Of a stretch of DNA of 64,000 nt, positions 25,245 to 37,239 are shown piece by piece; within the stretch, counting starts at the first letter, position 1, and every line of letters begins with the position of its first letter. The notes beneath the pieces were generated by a model that was given only the letters and a program-made list of their open reading frames with translations, was not told the origin of the DNA and did no database searches. Source of the stretch: Acanthosoma haemorrhoidale. Lineage: Eukaryota > Arthropoda > Insecta > Hemiptera > Acanthosomatidae. Location: the NCBI GenBank assembly GCA_930367205.1, contig OV884011.1:47319754-47383753 (forward strand), in the 5' to 3' direction. The position numbers and the translations under genes were made by a program.

Positions 25245-25898
25245 CTGGGTATGAAAATGGATAGGCATCTCCATTTCTCAACTCATTTTAGTAACAAGAT
25301 AGAAAAAGTACGACACAGGTCTTACCGGCTTCACCACTTGCTAACTTCATCAAACTTGTCACTGTGCCTCAAACTAATAATATATAAATGTGTCCTCCGG
25401 TCAGCCTTGCTGTGCGATGCCCCCCCCCCCTATATATTTACTTGACTGATAATACAGCTAAAAGTCTCCAACAATACCAGAATGAGATAATGAGAAAAGT
25501 GGTCAAGCATACCTCTCTCGAGAGGTTGAAGAACGCCGACCTGCACCCGTTGTTTGGTGTGCTTTCGGTGGGTGAGTTCATCCACCGGAGACACATCACG
25601 TTTTTTGACTCGTTTTAGCACCTCACAAACCCAGTGTTTAACAGTATGGCCCAACACCCTTCCCACATTTATGGCAACAGACTGTTGGCGAAAATTAGGT
25701 TAAGATTTAGTTAATTTATGATATACATCAATATACTTTGGTACAATGCAGATCACTATTAGTAGAAAACATACTTTCTATAAAATGTAGCCAAGCTACA
25801 GGAAATATAATGAAGCAATGGTAAATAGATTCGTTTGTAGAACCTATATTTTGTAACAAGAGGAAGTGAAACAAAAAAAAAAAATGGAATCCTAATAT
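25227..25898 (+). mobile_element. 5'-truncated non-LTR retrotransposon (poly-A family) with 18-bp imperfect TSD
   Basis: The element body 25245-25880 encodes the C-terminal part of a Jockey/CR1-type reverse transcriptase: LGMKMDRHLHFSTHFSNKI, then LKLIIYKCVLRSALL. It is broken by a C-run at about 25421-25430 and continues in another frame with SLQQYQNEIMRKVVKHTSL. It ends in a poly-A tract. The flanks AAAATGGAAACCTACTAT (25227-25244) and AAAATGGAATCCTAATAT (25881-25898) match at 16 of 18 positions. Reading across them restores the order of the interrupted relic gene, so the insertion site is certain. A second 3' end of the same family lies at 47789-48112. Confidence 0.88.
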
Positions 25899-25962
25899 GC
25901 TGGGCGATTATTGTTGGACCATCCAGAAGGATAACAGAAAATCGTCATTTCTCACTTTCTAG
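25881..25962 (+). pseudogene. Relic of the uncharacterised gene family, 3' part after the insertion
   Basis: From 25885 the frame reads WNPNMLGDYCWTIQKDN and stops at TAG 25960-25962. This follows directly on the KRYQGKWKP reading before the inserted retrotransposon. The motif WNPNML.DYCW is one of the best conserved in the family. The stop follows about 26 codons later, so the copy probably includes the natural C-terminus or an early stop close to it. Confidence 0.7.
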
Positions 25963-26013
25963 ATGGGTCAAATGTTTGAATATTGTATAGTTAAGAATAG
26001 AAAAAGGTTTTTG

Positions 26014-26139
26014 TTTTTTTCTAAGCTCTCTAGTTAGAATTTGAGGATGAGGGAGAAATATAAAATATTTAGGGTGATCGGATCTTTGTACTAGGAGGCC
26101 CTGCTTGAAGGTGGTGTGAGAGGAGTAAGGAGTGTGGGA
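26014..26139 (-). mobile_element. Inverted copy of the poly-A retroposon at 19880-20010
   Basis: The reverse complement of this stretch matches 19880-20010, including the T-run (poly-A on the minus strand) at its left edge. It is a 5'-truncated copy. It lies just 3' of the relic gene. Its duplicated flanks are not clear. Confidence 0.6.
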
Positions 26140-27751
26140 GTAAGGAGTATTGAAATGTTTAAATTACAAATGCCTGTCTCTCAGAAAGCTTTCGAGATGG
26201 GAAAAAACCAATATCATATTTGAATTCAGGAAAAAAAATATCATAGCTTTCTAAACGAATCACATATTTTTCTTCCTGAGACAAAAAAAATATTCTTTTT
26301 TTTCTTGGTGCAATCTATTACGTATATACATTTTAAATAGTTAATTATGTAGGTAATTTTATTATGGATCATACTTCATAGTATACAATGACAACAATAG
26401 CTAGATAGTAGGATGAGTTAGGTACACAATGCGATATCTAATGCCCTAAGGCCCTAGAGATACACAGTCTGAGGTGGCGCCCAGAACCACTTGACTCCTC
26501 TGAGCACACTCGACAACAGGTAGAGCGCCCACAAAAAACAACTCTCTCTCTGCCTCTCTTTCTCTCTCTTCCTCCCTCCATTCTTATGGTAACTAGCAAC
26601 ATTTGTGACTCGGCAGTATCCCAGGTTGCTAACTCTAGCAGGGACTCCAGTTGTTTTTAGAGTCGTCAGCCTCTGCTACCTGAGCTAATACCCAGCTGCA
26701 GCTAACTAGCTACTAATTCAGGTCTATATCCCTTACTCAAACAGGGCTACTGTCTCCCATGAGTTGACTTTTCAGCCCCTCAAGAAATCTACCAGTCAGC
26801 ACAACATTTTTCACTTGTTTTTTAATCAAACTGCCTCCAGGTAGGCAATAGGTATACTTAGTGTAATCATGGCGAACCTTGACTTATCTATTTGATCACT
26901 TCATCTTTACATAATTTAAAAATACTTGTTGCTCATAATGATCAAAAACAGTTTCTTAAATCAATTATCAACTACTATAGCTATATTTATCAAATATATG
27001 AGAAACTAAATAGAAGCTTTGAGAAATGGAATTAGTTTGTCAATAGATCAGATTTCCTTAAAAATTATTTAATAGATTTATTTACAACATTTATATCTAT
27101 AGACTAATAAGTTGTATTAAAAAAAATATATATATTGATATATTGTACCGATTTCGATCTTTGTTCAAATAGTTTTACATTACTATTTATAAAGAATAAA
27201 AAGACATTCATTAAGAATAATATTTCGAGTTAATAAGATCTCAGGGTTCAATGCAGTCCTATTGCATAATTTTGTCCATTTTAAATGTTTCATAATAACA
27301 TAATTGGCTAGAGTTTTATGTAATTAAAATAGTTACTTAATACACTTAATGATTAACAATAGCATGGGTACATCTTTCTGGGGTTGTTGTTGTGGAATTG
27401 GGTTGGTTTCTTCACCTAATCTGCATGTGCTGCCTCTCTCTCGTCTCACACGGCAGCTCTGTAGGGGTCACTTGGTACTCTCTGAAAACTGCTATTTATC
27501 TGTAACGCACCCCTTGATACCTCACCAGAGCAAAAACCACCGCTATAAAAATTATTTCAACCGAAAAATTACTCCCTTGAAATCAACCTTACTCTAATAA
27601 ATAAATCTGATATGATCATAAAAATACCATTATAAAATAAATGAAATAATGAACGTAAAAAATGAAGAAGTGAGAATAAGATACTTTTGGAAATCTAACA
27701 ACAAGATAATTAAATAACAACTTATAAAATTACCAAAATAAACAAACCTAT
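26140..27751. other. Intron sequence, no gene seen
   Basis: AT-rich with a GC-richer patch at about 26450-26780 that includes a CT-rich simple stretch near 26540-26580. No gene and no repeat shared with the window was recognised. Confidence 0.45.
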
Positions 27752-28124
27752 TAGAATCGGCTCATCTGCTATAAATGCGTGACGGTGGGAGTCCTTGCAA
27801 TGACCCGTTTCTCCAATCATGTCCTGAGCGTATGTTGCTCTCGCGCTCTTCGTCAGCCTCCACTGGCTCGTATCCGGTGACGTGGCTGACGGAGGAGCGT
27901 GGGGCACTTCCCAAGACTCCGCTTCCTCTTTCGCATGCGAGGGAAGTGACAACCATGTGGATTTGGGAGGTCTCTGGGCTGTTTGTAAATACTGTATGAA
28001 TGAGCGAGTGAATAATGAATTGTAAAAATGGTACGAATGAGAAAATTTATCTCAATTACTTATTGCCTAATAAGGAAATATGTAATTTTATCACAATAAA
28101 GAATTTATAATATCTAGAATCGGC
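27752..28124 (+). mobile_element. Jockey-like non-LTR 3' fragment with 10-bp TSD
   Basis: The element body at 27762-28114 is a strongly 5'-truncated copy of the same family as 15652-16137. It ends in CACAATAAAG. The target duplication TAGAATCGGC is perfect at 27752-27761 and 28115-28124. Short frames on both strands across it are not genes. Confidence 0.88.
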
Positions 28125-29689
28125 CATAAGTGCTAATCTTTACTGTTAGCACTCAAAACTAAGATTTCTTTGTGCGTTATTGTTTTTCCTGTGCCCTCGA
28201 CAACGTGGAAAAATCAGAACGTAATAGAAATTAGGAAATTGGCCTGGTTTATTCATGATACATTTTATTTTCCGTACGTTTCCATTATTGGATTCTACCG
28301 AAAATTTATTGAGACATATTCTCTTTATAGTATATCTTTCAAATCGATTGAATCATTGTTACCAACGCCATCGTAGAACTTTTGCGCGTACACACAACAG
28401 TTTCTATATGATCAATCTCGTGAATAAAAGTAGAGCCTAACCCTTAGGGGTCGGCCATAAACCACAAGTAGATATAAACTTGGAGATTGTTCGAGCTAAA
28501 CAAAAAGTATTGAGCTAGGACTTATTTTATCCGATAATTACTAACTTAAATCGAATTTACCTTTATTTAATTAAAAAAAAACCGAGGAAATCGGCGAAGA
28601 TGAAATTTCGTTTAATAACCTTTTATTAAATTTTGTTACAGGGGTTAATGAAAGCTCTTTTAATTAAGACAGAACTAGTTAAAATGTGGTATTAAGTTTC
28701 TTTCTAATTATTCACTTTTTTTTTGCTCTTTATAATTAATTTTTTTCATTAAGAGTTTATCCTTGATCCTACTTTATATTTATTTATAAAAATCAGCATT
28801 CTTAGTAAAATAGGTGTGCATTTTTAGACCATACATTTCAGAGCTTTTAGTTGGAGTAGTGGTGTATGTTACAAAAGTGTGTAAGAAAACATTTGTTGAT
28901 TTTACAATAATATAATATATGCTTAATTAACTCTTTTGTTTATATGACCTAAATTATAGTCAACATTGAATAATTATCTATTCACTTACTATTATATATT
29001 GCAACGGGAATGTCAAAAGAAAAAAAATGTGTGATGTTGATTCTTCCGTATTTTGAGAAACCGCTGAAAGGATTGAGTGCAAGTCTGCAGTTGAAGAAAT
29101 TTATTCCGTGGAGGAAAAAAAATTATTTTGAATTTTTCTGGTTGGCACAAACGCTTCAATGCAGGTATTAACAGTCTTCATGACTCTCTAGATTATATCG
29201 CCCTTCATTTTTCGACGACAATGAATTACCTGAGAGTATTGAGAGAGTCGATAAAATAGGGGCTACCAATGACACTCGAGGAATGTTACTTTTAGAAATA
29301 AACTAGTTATATGCACAAGAAGTTTCGTAACAATCTAGTGTTTTCGGAACACTAGACCGGCAGTGAATCGTAATAGCTTCAAAACCCAAATTAAGGCATT
29401 TGAATTTGGGTAAATATTTTTGGTGCTCTTGGAAATAACCGAGGCCCATGATTGTTTTGAAATAACCGTCTTCGTAAAAAATATTTTAGTTTTTTATGTA
29501 AATTATGGTTGTATTTTGTTTCTCCTGTAAGATTTCTGAAAATTTATCTAGCTGGTTTTGAAACTAAACGCCTCATGTATGTCTTTTTATAACTGGCTAA
29601 CATCATTATTATTATTTTTAATGATAATGAGATCAATATTGATCTAACAAAGAGCGAACTGCGTCAGTTAGCTATCAATATGCTAAGTG
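28125..29689. other. Intron sequence, no gene seen
   Basis: AT-rich intron DNA. Nothing recognisable as gene or repeat. Confidence 0.5.
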
Positions 29690-30020
29690 CTGCGCAATAG
29701 AGAATAGGATGGTGTGCCTACACAACTGTCTCATTCCCAACGGGGCAATCCTGGTGATGGGACGGGAGATGACCCGGAACACCCCTGGAGTTCAACGTTC
29801 CAGTCTATATTGTCTGGAGTATTCATCGACTGGGCTGCTGTCAATTATCCAGGGGGGGGGAGCGGTGGACAAATTGGCACTAAACAGTCAAGGCCTGGGA
29901 GCATAGATGGCAAGGAGTTATATTGATAGCCGAATCTGCAATAGGCTGTGCCTCACTGCAGTTAACAGAGGAAGGAGAGAATTCTGAAGCAATTCAAGGC
30001 CAAAATCGTTCAGAAAAGTT
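29690..30020. other. Unexplained GC-richer block beside the minisatellite
   Basis: A GC-richer stretch just upstream of the tandem array, with two overlapping plus frames (65 and 70 codons) open through it and a run of 9 G near 29850. The translations match nothing I recognise. It could be a conserved non-coding element, a decayed transposon fragment or an unrecognised exon. No splice signals stand out. Confidence 0.3.
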
Positions 30021-30185
30021 TGATTAAATGTTTACCGATTGTGTAACTTGAATGTAATGATTGTTTATAAAATTTTGTTAAGCTAATTCAATAAAGTGCC
30101 CTATGAAATTTTAAAATGAGGGTTTCGCCAAATATATTCTTAATTATTAGAGGTGCGAACTGTGGAAAATGTTAACTACAGCTGT

Positions 30186-31340
30186 TCCATAGTTACAGTA
30201 CATAGCCGTACAGCCTGTTCCATAGTTACAGTATATAGCCGTACAGCCTGTTCCATAGTTACAGTATATAGCCGTACAGCCTGTTCCATAGTTACAGTAT
30301 ATAGCCGTACAGCCTGTTCCATAGTTACAGTATATAGCCGTACAGCCTGTTCCATAGTTACAGTATATAGCCGTACAGCCTGTTCCATAGTTACAGTATA
30401 TAGCCGTACAGCCTGTTCCATAGTTACAGTATATAGCCGTACAGCCTGTTCCATAGTTACAGTATATAGCCGTACAGCCTGTTCCATAGTTACAGTATAT
30501 AGCCGTACAGCCTGTTCCATAGTTACAGTATATAGCCGTACAGCCTGTTCCATAGTTACAGTATATAGCCGTACAGCCTGTTCCATAGTTACAGTATATA
30601 GCCGTACAGCCTGTTCCATAGTTACAGTATATAGCCGTACAGCCTGTTCCATAGTTACAGTATATAGCCGTACAGCCTGTTCCATAGTTACAGTATATAG
30701 CCGTACAGCCTGTTCCATAGTTACAGTATATAGCCGTACAGCCTGTTCCATAGTTACAGTATATAGCCGTACAGCCTGTTCCATAGTTACAGTATATAGC
30801 CGTACAGCCTGTTTCATAGTTACAGTATATAGCCGTACAGCCTGTTCCATAGTTACAGTATATAGCCGTACAGCCTGTTCCATAGTTACAGTATATAGCC
30901 GTACAGCCTGTTCCATAGTTACAGTATATAGCCGTACAGCCTGTTCCATAGTTACAGTATATAGCCGTACAGCCTGTTCCATAGTTACAGTATATAGCCG
31001 TACAGCCTGTTCCATAGTTACAGTATATAGCCGTACAGCCTGTTCCATAGTTACAGTATATAGCCGTACAGCCTGTTCCATAGTTACAGTATATAGCCGT
31101 ACAGCCTGTTCCATAGTTACAGTATATAGCCGTACAGCCTGTTCCATAGTTACAGTATATAGCCGTACAGCCTGTTCCATAGTTACAGTATATAGCCGTA
31201 CAGCCTGTTCCATAGTTACAGTATATAGCCGTACAGCCTGTTCCATAGTTACAGTATATAGCCGTACAGCCTGTTCCATAGTTACAGTATATAGCCGTAC
31301 AGCCTGTTCCATAGTTACAGTATATAGCCGTACAGCCTGT
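30186..31340. repeat. 33-bp tandem array, 35 units, almost perfectly homogeneous
   Basis: Thirty-five consecutive 33-bp units run without interruption. The unit contains TTCCATAGTTACAG, TATATAGCCG and TACAGCCTG. Only two variants were seen: a C in the first unit (ACATAG instead of ATATAG) and a T in unit 20 (TTTCATAG near 30813). Because 33 is divisible by three and the unit lacks stops in one frame of each strand, both strands show very long open frames (396 and 378 codons) with an 11-residue repeat. There is no upstream coding context or splice signal linking them to a gene, so these frames are by-products. The near identity of units implies recent expansion or ongoing homogenisation. Confidence 0.95.
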
Positions 31341-31343
31341 TAG

Positions 31344-33359
31344 AGTAGTTGTTTTCCGAATAAAATAAATACCTACTATTTATTTTTATTCAGTTTATCT
31401 TTAAAAAAAAAAAGACAATTCAATGTGGAACTTTTCTTGAAATAATAAATAGTAATTCTTTTATTGATTTCCTTTTTGACCCCCCTATATCGCTAATTAA
31501 ATTATTTATTCCTATTTTAGTTTTATATGTTACAACTTAACTAGTCTTATCCTACGAGATAATTAATTGAACGACTTGTGTACATTATATTTTCTTGTAT
31601 GTTTGCTAGCTTGTTGATTCAAAACATGAGTAAATTTTGAAAAACCCATTTCAGAATATTAATCTGAAAAAAAATAGTTTCATTCTGTTCAGATTGTTTC
31701 ACAATATAGCTCATATGTCTTTTCCCGTGAAAAAATAAAGGTTTCATCTACTCCTGAATAATATCCGGCACAGTATCTACAACAAACGTTCTAGTGTTAC
31801 GTTGGTTTAACATTGTAACAACTTTGTTTTGGTCGAATTATCTTGTCTTTCGGCTAAAGTAATTAGACTCAAATATATCTCCAATTTCATTAGATAATAG
31901 ATCTATAAATAATCTCTAATAATTAGATTATTATGTGGTTAAGTAGAGGAATATTGTTATATGTTCGACCCCTGCCATGTGAATATAAGGTAAAATTAAA
32001 CAGTGAACGAAAGAAGGCAGCCCGCAAAAAGCCCTTTTGGGTGTGGGCCGATTTCCCTTACGGCAATCAAGGGTGACATCTGCTGTGGAGTGCCGTTTAA
32101 TGGCTCGAGGATTTGACATTGTGCACTTTGCGTGACTTTATTTTTCTTCTTGCTAAATATATGGGGTTCTGCAGCTAAGGTGGTTCTTATACAGTGTGTT
32201 GATACACGCCTCCTAACTTAGTCACAACTTAGTTTGAAGATATATCCACTAACACAAAGGGTCATAAAGAAAAAAACTTTCTTTTTAGGGGAAAGAAACC
32301 CGGTCCCAGAGTACGAGATACAAGCTTTGGGACGAGACGACACAGGGACTTCGTTTTAGGGCTGTGCCCAAGACGGACATTGCCATCTTGAAATCACCGT
32401 TGTAAAATATAAGTAGTATTTTCATTGTTAGCTAGTAAGGGGTCAATTTCAAGCATTCCTAATAAACCATATTGTGCAATTCTATTTTAGATAATTGATA
32501 TCCTTCCATTATGACCACCGTCCTAGTTTATTAAAGTTAATTTCTTTGGATTTAGATTCAATTGGGACCAATAGTAGATTAATGGAATATTTTGAGAAGG
32601 TAATTCGGTACTTTATAATAAATTTGGTTATTTACACTTACCTTTAAGCTAATGCAATACGCTCAGGGTTGAATAGAAGAATCAACTCGGTTAGCAGTTG
32701 AATAGTTAGATGGCATCCTTGTTTAATTAAATATGCAAATTATTCAACTAGAGTGTAACAGCGTGGTGTTTGCGGGTAAATCAGATAAATATATAAAATG
32801 ATATATGCATAAAGATGCATCATTTATATACTGTCTTACAGTTTATGTATTCAGGTACAGTTGAATACCAGATATATTAGTGTATCGATATTGGTGAGTA
32901 AGTATCAGTCTTTTTAAACAAAAAACCCTTTTATTTATGAACCACATTTATATATATGTTCTTAGCTGATAGGTGGGCTTCACACTCAGGGCTTGTTTAA
33001 TAAATAAATAATACTCAGTGAATAATGTGTAGTTTGAAATAAATAATGAAGTATTTTTGATCATTAAATAATTTGATGCAATAATTATAACAATTAAAGC
33101 ATGTAAACACGCTTCGCCATAGGTTTATTATTTGAATTCATATAACATTTTGGTTTTTAGACATCAAAATCGGGATGATGTTGATAAGTAGTATATATGA
33201 GCGTAATATAACGTTTTCTGTATTTTTTGAATGTTTATATACCAGCAAGGATACAGAACAACAAAAAAGGGGAAGACAGTGGGAAAAAAATGACAAATAG
33301 ACAGCTGGGAAATTCTCCCTTACGAAGCCACATATTTCATATTATTAGATTATAAAGAT
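31344..33359. other. Intron sequence, no gene seen
   Basis: AT-rich, with a moderately GC-richer patch at 32275-32400. No gene or shared repeat recognised. Confidence 0.5.
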
Positions 33360-33660
33360 ATTAGGGACCCGCTGGTTAGTACAAAATAGGTTGGTAGGAG
33401 GACAATGGGATTAGTGGCACCAGCGAAGGACATCAATTTCAATTTGAGGAGCTTCTGCGGGATTTTCCGGGCGATGAAGTCCCTCTTAATATTCATACTG
33501 GGGGTTGGGGGCGGGGGGTTGGTTTACTGCCTCCTGCTAAGTGAGAGCATTTGTATCTGCCTTGGCCACCCCCATATTCTCTTTACTGCCGGCGATAAAA
33601 CAACCGACAGCCTCAGCGCCTATGACGTACTTAGGGGCGGTTTCAACTAGAAAACTTTGT
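33360..33660. promoter_or_regulatory. GC-richer island, candidate regulatory element
   Basis: Contains GGGATTAGTGG near 33408 (a GGATTA K50-type core), TCAATTTCAATTTG near 33432 and CCTCTTAATATTC. An 81-codon frame runs through it without family resemblance. Non-repetitive within the window; regulatory role inferred. Confidence 0.35.
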
Positions 33661-33787
33661 GGCATTCTCTATAATTCTACTGAGGAGCATCACCTTCATT
33701 AATGTGAATAATAGTATATTTACTAGCTGATAAAAGAATCAAAAGCATCGACATTTGAAATATCTTTTATATTTTATATTAAACAGA

Positions 33788-33872
33788 ACTTTATTGTGCA
33801 ATAATTACAATCTGCCTTTTATAAGGCAATAATAATACAGATAAATGATCTCATTCATACTATTAACTACTG
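33788..33872 (-). mobile_element. Extreme 3' end of the Jockey-like family
   Basis: About 85 bp on the minus strand matching only the last part of the family (CTTTATTGTGC, ATTACAATCTGCC, then the ATTCATAC region). A very short 5'-truncated insertion or the remains of one. Confidence 0.75.
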
Positions 33873-36399
33873 ATTTCGGATCATTTCTGTAGTATGTTGA
33901 TCTTCACCTCGGCGGTAATCGTCGGGTAACTCGAAATATCTTTTACATCGATTTTATGAACCCCTTACAAACAGACACACTTCTTCTAGCGCTTGTTAGG
34001 CTTACTGGTTTTGAACATTATATATACGATCCAAAGTGTAGGTTGTGACGTCTTTAACAGATATCGTACCTATAATATAAATGAAAATAAAGTAAAAATA
34101 TAAATAAAAGAAAAACAAAAAAACGATTATTAGTATTAAAGGGAAAGTAAATAATTAATCGAGTAATTGAATAAATGATAAAGCGAAATTAACATTCTTT
34201 AACCTATTCCTTAACTATTAGATAAAATAAACTTCAAACTATTATTCTTCAGAGTATCACAGAGTACCAATTTTCGCAAAAAGATGGGCTTGAAGGCTCT
34301 TGCAAAATATGTTTTATTATTAAATCGACAGCCAACTTTTCGCTTATAGAGGCATCCTCAGGACTTCACTTCAGGCAAAAAAAGAAACATAAATTTATAT
34401 GGGTAGTAAACACTCAAAATCAGAAGAATAAAACGACGCACTTGCGAATGATGGCATCTTTAAATTCATAGTTATTCATTTTTATACATCGAATTGGTAA
34501 CTTTTCTGAAAAAATATTTTAAAATGGTAATAGTATTATTTTAAGTATATTGTTTTAATTTTAATTGTGTGTAATTGTTTGATAAATTAATGTTTTTCTT
34601 CTTAATAGTAGCCATGTGAATGCCTGAAGAGGCGAATCGTCAACTGTATCAATAATAATATAACAATAACATCTACTCGTATACAATAATATCAATATAA
34701 CAGATATTTTAGAAAATACTCCGATCCTTTTTTTTTTTTTTTAACTTCTTTTCACTCAGTATAAAGTTAGCTTATAATCTACTAAACTACAAAAAAACTA
34801 TTTTTTCACAGGATGGCATTAAAGTCCCTCCATTTTTTTTTAATTTTTACAGTAGCTCAACGTTTCCCTTGATGGAGGTGTCCTCAGGACTGTGTATGAT
34901 GGAAAAATTTCCATCACTGCATCAATCACATCATTCCAAAATCTCAGGCCACATTATTCTCAGGCGATTTTTGTAAAATTAAAAATATTGACACTTATTC
35001 GGAATGTATCAATTCGGTATAAATTTAGAATGGTATATTACATAGGATAACTCCAGCATGGATTCCAAAAATAATGTGAAATACCAGTATATCTTAAGGG
35101 ATACTACTAAATAAGTTTAATATGTTTCGTATATCAAAAGTAATAATGCGTTTGCTGTAGTTCAATTATATATATTCTATATATTATTATCTATTATGTT
35201 TATATAATCTATTTTGGTTAAATTTATTTATTATTATCTTATTGCAAATTTACTTAAAAAAAACTCGCATATTTCCCAAAATAAAAAACTTAGCTGCCCC
35301 TTTAACTTGATCTTCTAAGGGGCTATAACAAATCCAACTGTTTCAGAAGTGGTGAGGCATCAACCTTAAAAAATAATGATGATGGGTGGGAATTGAAGAG
35401 TTGGACGGGACTTGGTTCCCAGTTCCAACAATATGTTGTCGATTGTATGAAAGAGGTCGGGAGAAAGGCTACATCTGGGAAATGGGAAAATAGGAAACCC
35501 ATTATGAGATTACGAGGGTGTGCGAGGGTTTTCCGATGAAGTGATCCAATAAAGGTACTTTTCCAATATGTTGGATCTTCCAGCAAAGCTAAAGGGTTTT
35601 AAAGATTTTTTTTTTTACCCCGTACGGACTACAAGCCATGTTATACATAATTGGAGAATAGTGCAAAGCAAAGTGTGTAAGATGACTGGAAAAAACGATA
35701 AAATTATTGTATTTGTTAATGTTATTGTCCTATTTTACTTTTATTTTCACCTTTATCTTATTTTCGAGTAAACCAGTTACATATTTATCTTCGAGTAAAC
35801 CGGTCACAGATTTATTTTCGTGCTTTATTTCCCAAATAAAAATTATGTAACATTATTTTTCTTCTTACACCTTACCGCATATTGGAAAATTTATTATCGG
35901 ACTTTCTAAGGGAGTTTTCCGATAGGGATGTGTCTTGGAAGGAGTCCTCATAGCTTCATGCTATTGTTACATTGTTACACAATGTTCTCAAAAACCTTTG
36001 AACTCAAGTTCAAAAAAATCAAGTGTGATGCATCACAAAATTCAGGGTTTTGTTTTAATGGGTATTACTTCATCAATTAATTAAATTAGTTCATAACTCT
36101 TTCCCATTTTTCAAATTATGGTTTGAAAAACAAAACAAAATTATATTTTGTAAATCCGGACGTCAATAAATTTTATTTGACACCAACTCATAGCTATATC
36201 AACTTATTAATTAATCACATTTCTGGAGCTGGTTATATTTTTCATATATTTTGCTTAAACAGTAGACACATCAAGTCGAACCCAGACACAGAAGTGAAAA
36301 CAAAGGTTTTCGATTATTAATAATATTTGGATATATAACAAAATGAAAAGTAGCAATATAAAGGTTTCTGGTCTACACCCCAATAAAGTGTAATCTGTG
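33873..36399. other. Intron sequence with two related short motifs
   Basis: AT-rich. Two similar stretches at about 34331-34370 and 34850-34895 share the core GGAGGTGTCCTCAGGACT or GAGGCATCCTCAGGACT after a TTTCGCTT/TTTCCCTT box, and may be decayed retroelement ends. A short direct duplication (TTCGAGTAAACC) lies at about 35764-35802. No gene. Confidence 0.4.
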
Positions 36400-37030
36400 A
36401 TCTAATACAGAGCAGTTATTGTGTCGAGGAATGTCCACTTAAAGTTGAGTTTATTTGGTACAGTATCCCCGAACAATTGGGTCGACTCAGTGATACGAAC
36501 TCCACCATCAAAGCCTCGTTTGCCCAGAAGCGAATCCAGTAATCCTTTCTTAGCTGAATGAAGGGAAGACTTGTGAAGTGTATAAGGCGGGTCAATATGC
36601 CTCAAGTTGGAGACGGGGATAGGAAAGAGATCCATTGTGCCCGGGTTCGATTGCCACGACCGAAGCAGATTTCAACCAACAGTTGCCATGCTAGATCTGA
36701 CCTCAAGTAGGGAGCTGGTAAATAAAGGGCTACACAGATCCGACGGTATTGCTGTTAAATAATACATTGTCGGCTTGGTAAAAAGGAGAAGGGATGGGGT
36801 GGCTGTATTTGGGGTGGGGTTTTGAATCCAGTTCTAACAGGATTTAGCCACCCCGCATTGTAGTCAGCAAAAACCTATTACCTACCCCCTCAGGCGCCAC
36901 TTAAATTAACAAATTCAATTAGAAATTAACTTGTTCAATGAAGTCGCTTTAGGGAGGGCCCGCCTCGTCCTGGAATTAATCCCGGCTAACCTCCCTCTAC
37001 CTCTTCCCCGTCCCTCCTTGCCTCCCTCTT
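36400..37030. promoter_or_regulatory. GC-richer island, candidate regulatory element
   Basis: Non-repetitive island with AATTCAATTAGAAATTAAC near 36910 and GGAATTAATCCCGG near 36973, i.e. both Q50-type (CAATTAG) and K50-type (TAATCC) homeodomain cores close together. The first part carries a chance frame of 77 codons on the minus strand. Regulatory function inferred. Confidence 0.4.
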
Positions 37031-37239
37031 GCTGTATAGAAATGTTTTCTCTTATCCACTTGGCTAATTAAATCTTAACCATATTACTCCATCTTGAGTT
37101 TACTTTCTCTAACTTTATAATTTCCTTATGGAGCGTTGAGAAAATAAAGCTTTTATATCTCGCGAAGATAATGCTTGAGAGTTTTGGTAAGCCATCTTGT
37201 AGATTAGCAGCTGTGGAAATGACCTCTACAAGTCTGGAT
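37031..37239. other. Short AT-rich spacer
   Basis: Between the preceding island and the retrotransposon insertion. Nothing recognised. Confidence 0.5.

Noticed and set aside
30153..31343. Plus-strand 396-codon frame (and the 378-codon frame on the minus strand) as a repeat protein gene
   Set aside because: They are created by a 33-bp tandem array without stops in one frame of each strand; no splice, promoter or family support.
36640..36665. GGGTTCGATT box as a tRNA or tRNA-derived SINE
   Set aside because: Only a B-box-like string is present; no matching A-box, acceptor stem or cloverleaf could be drawn.
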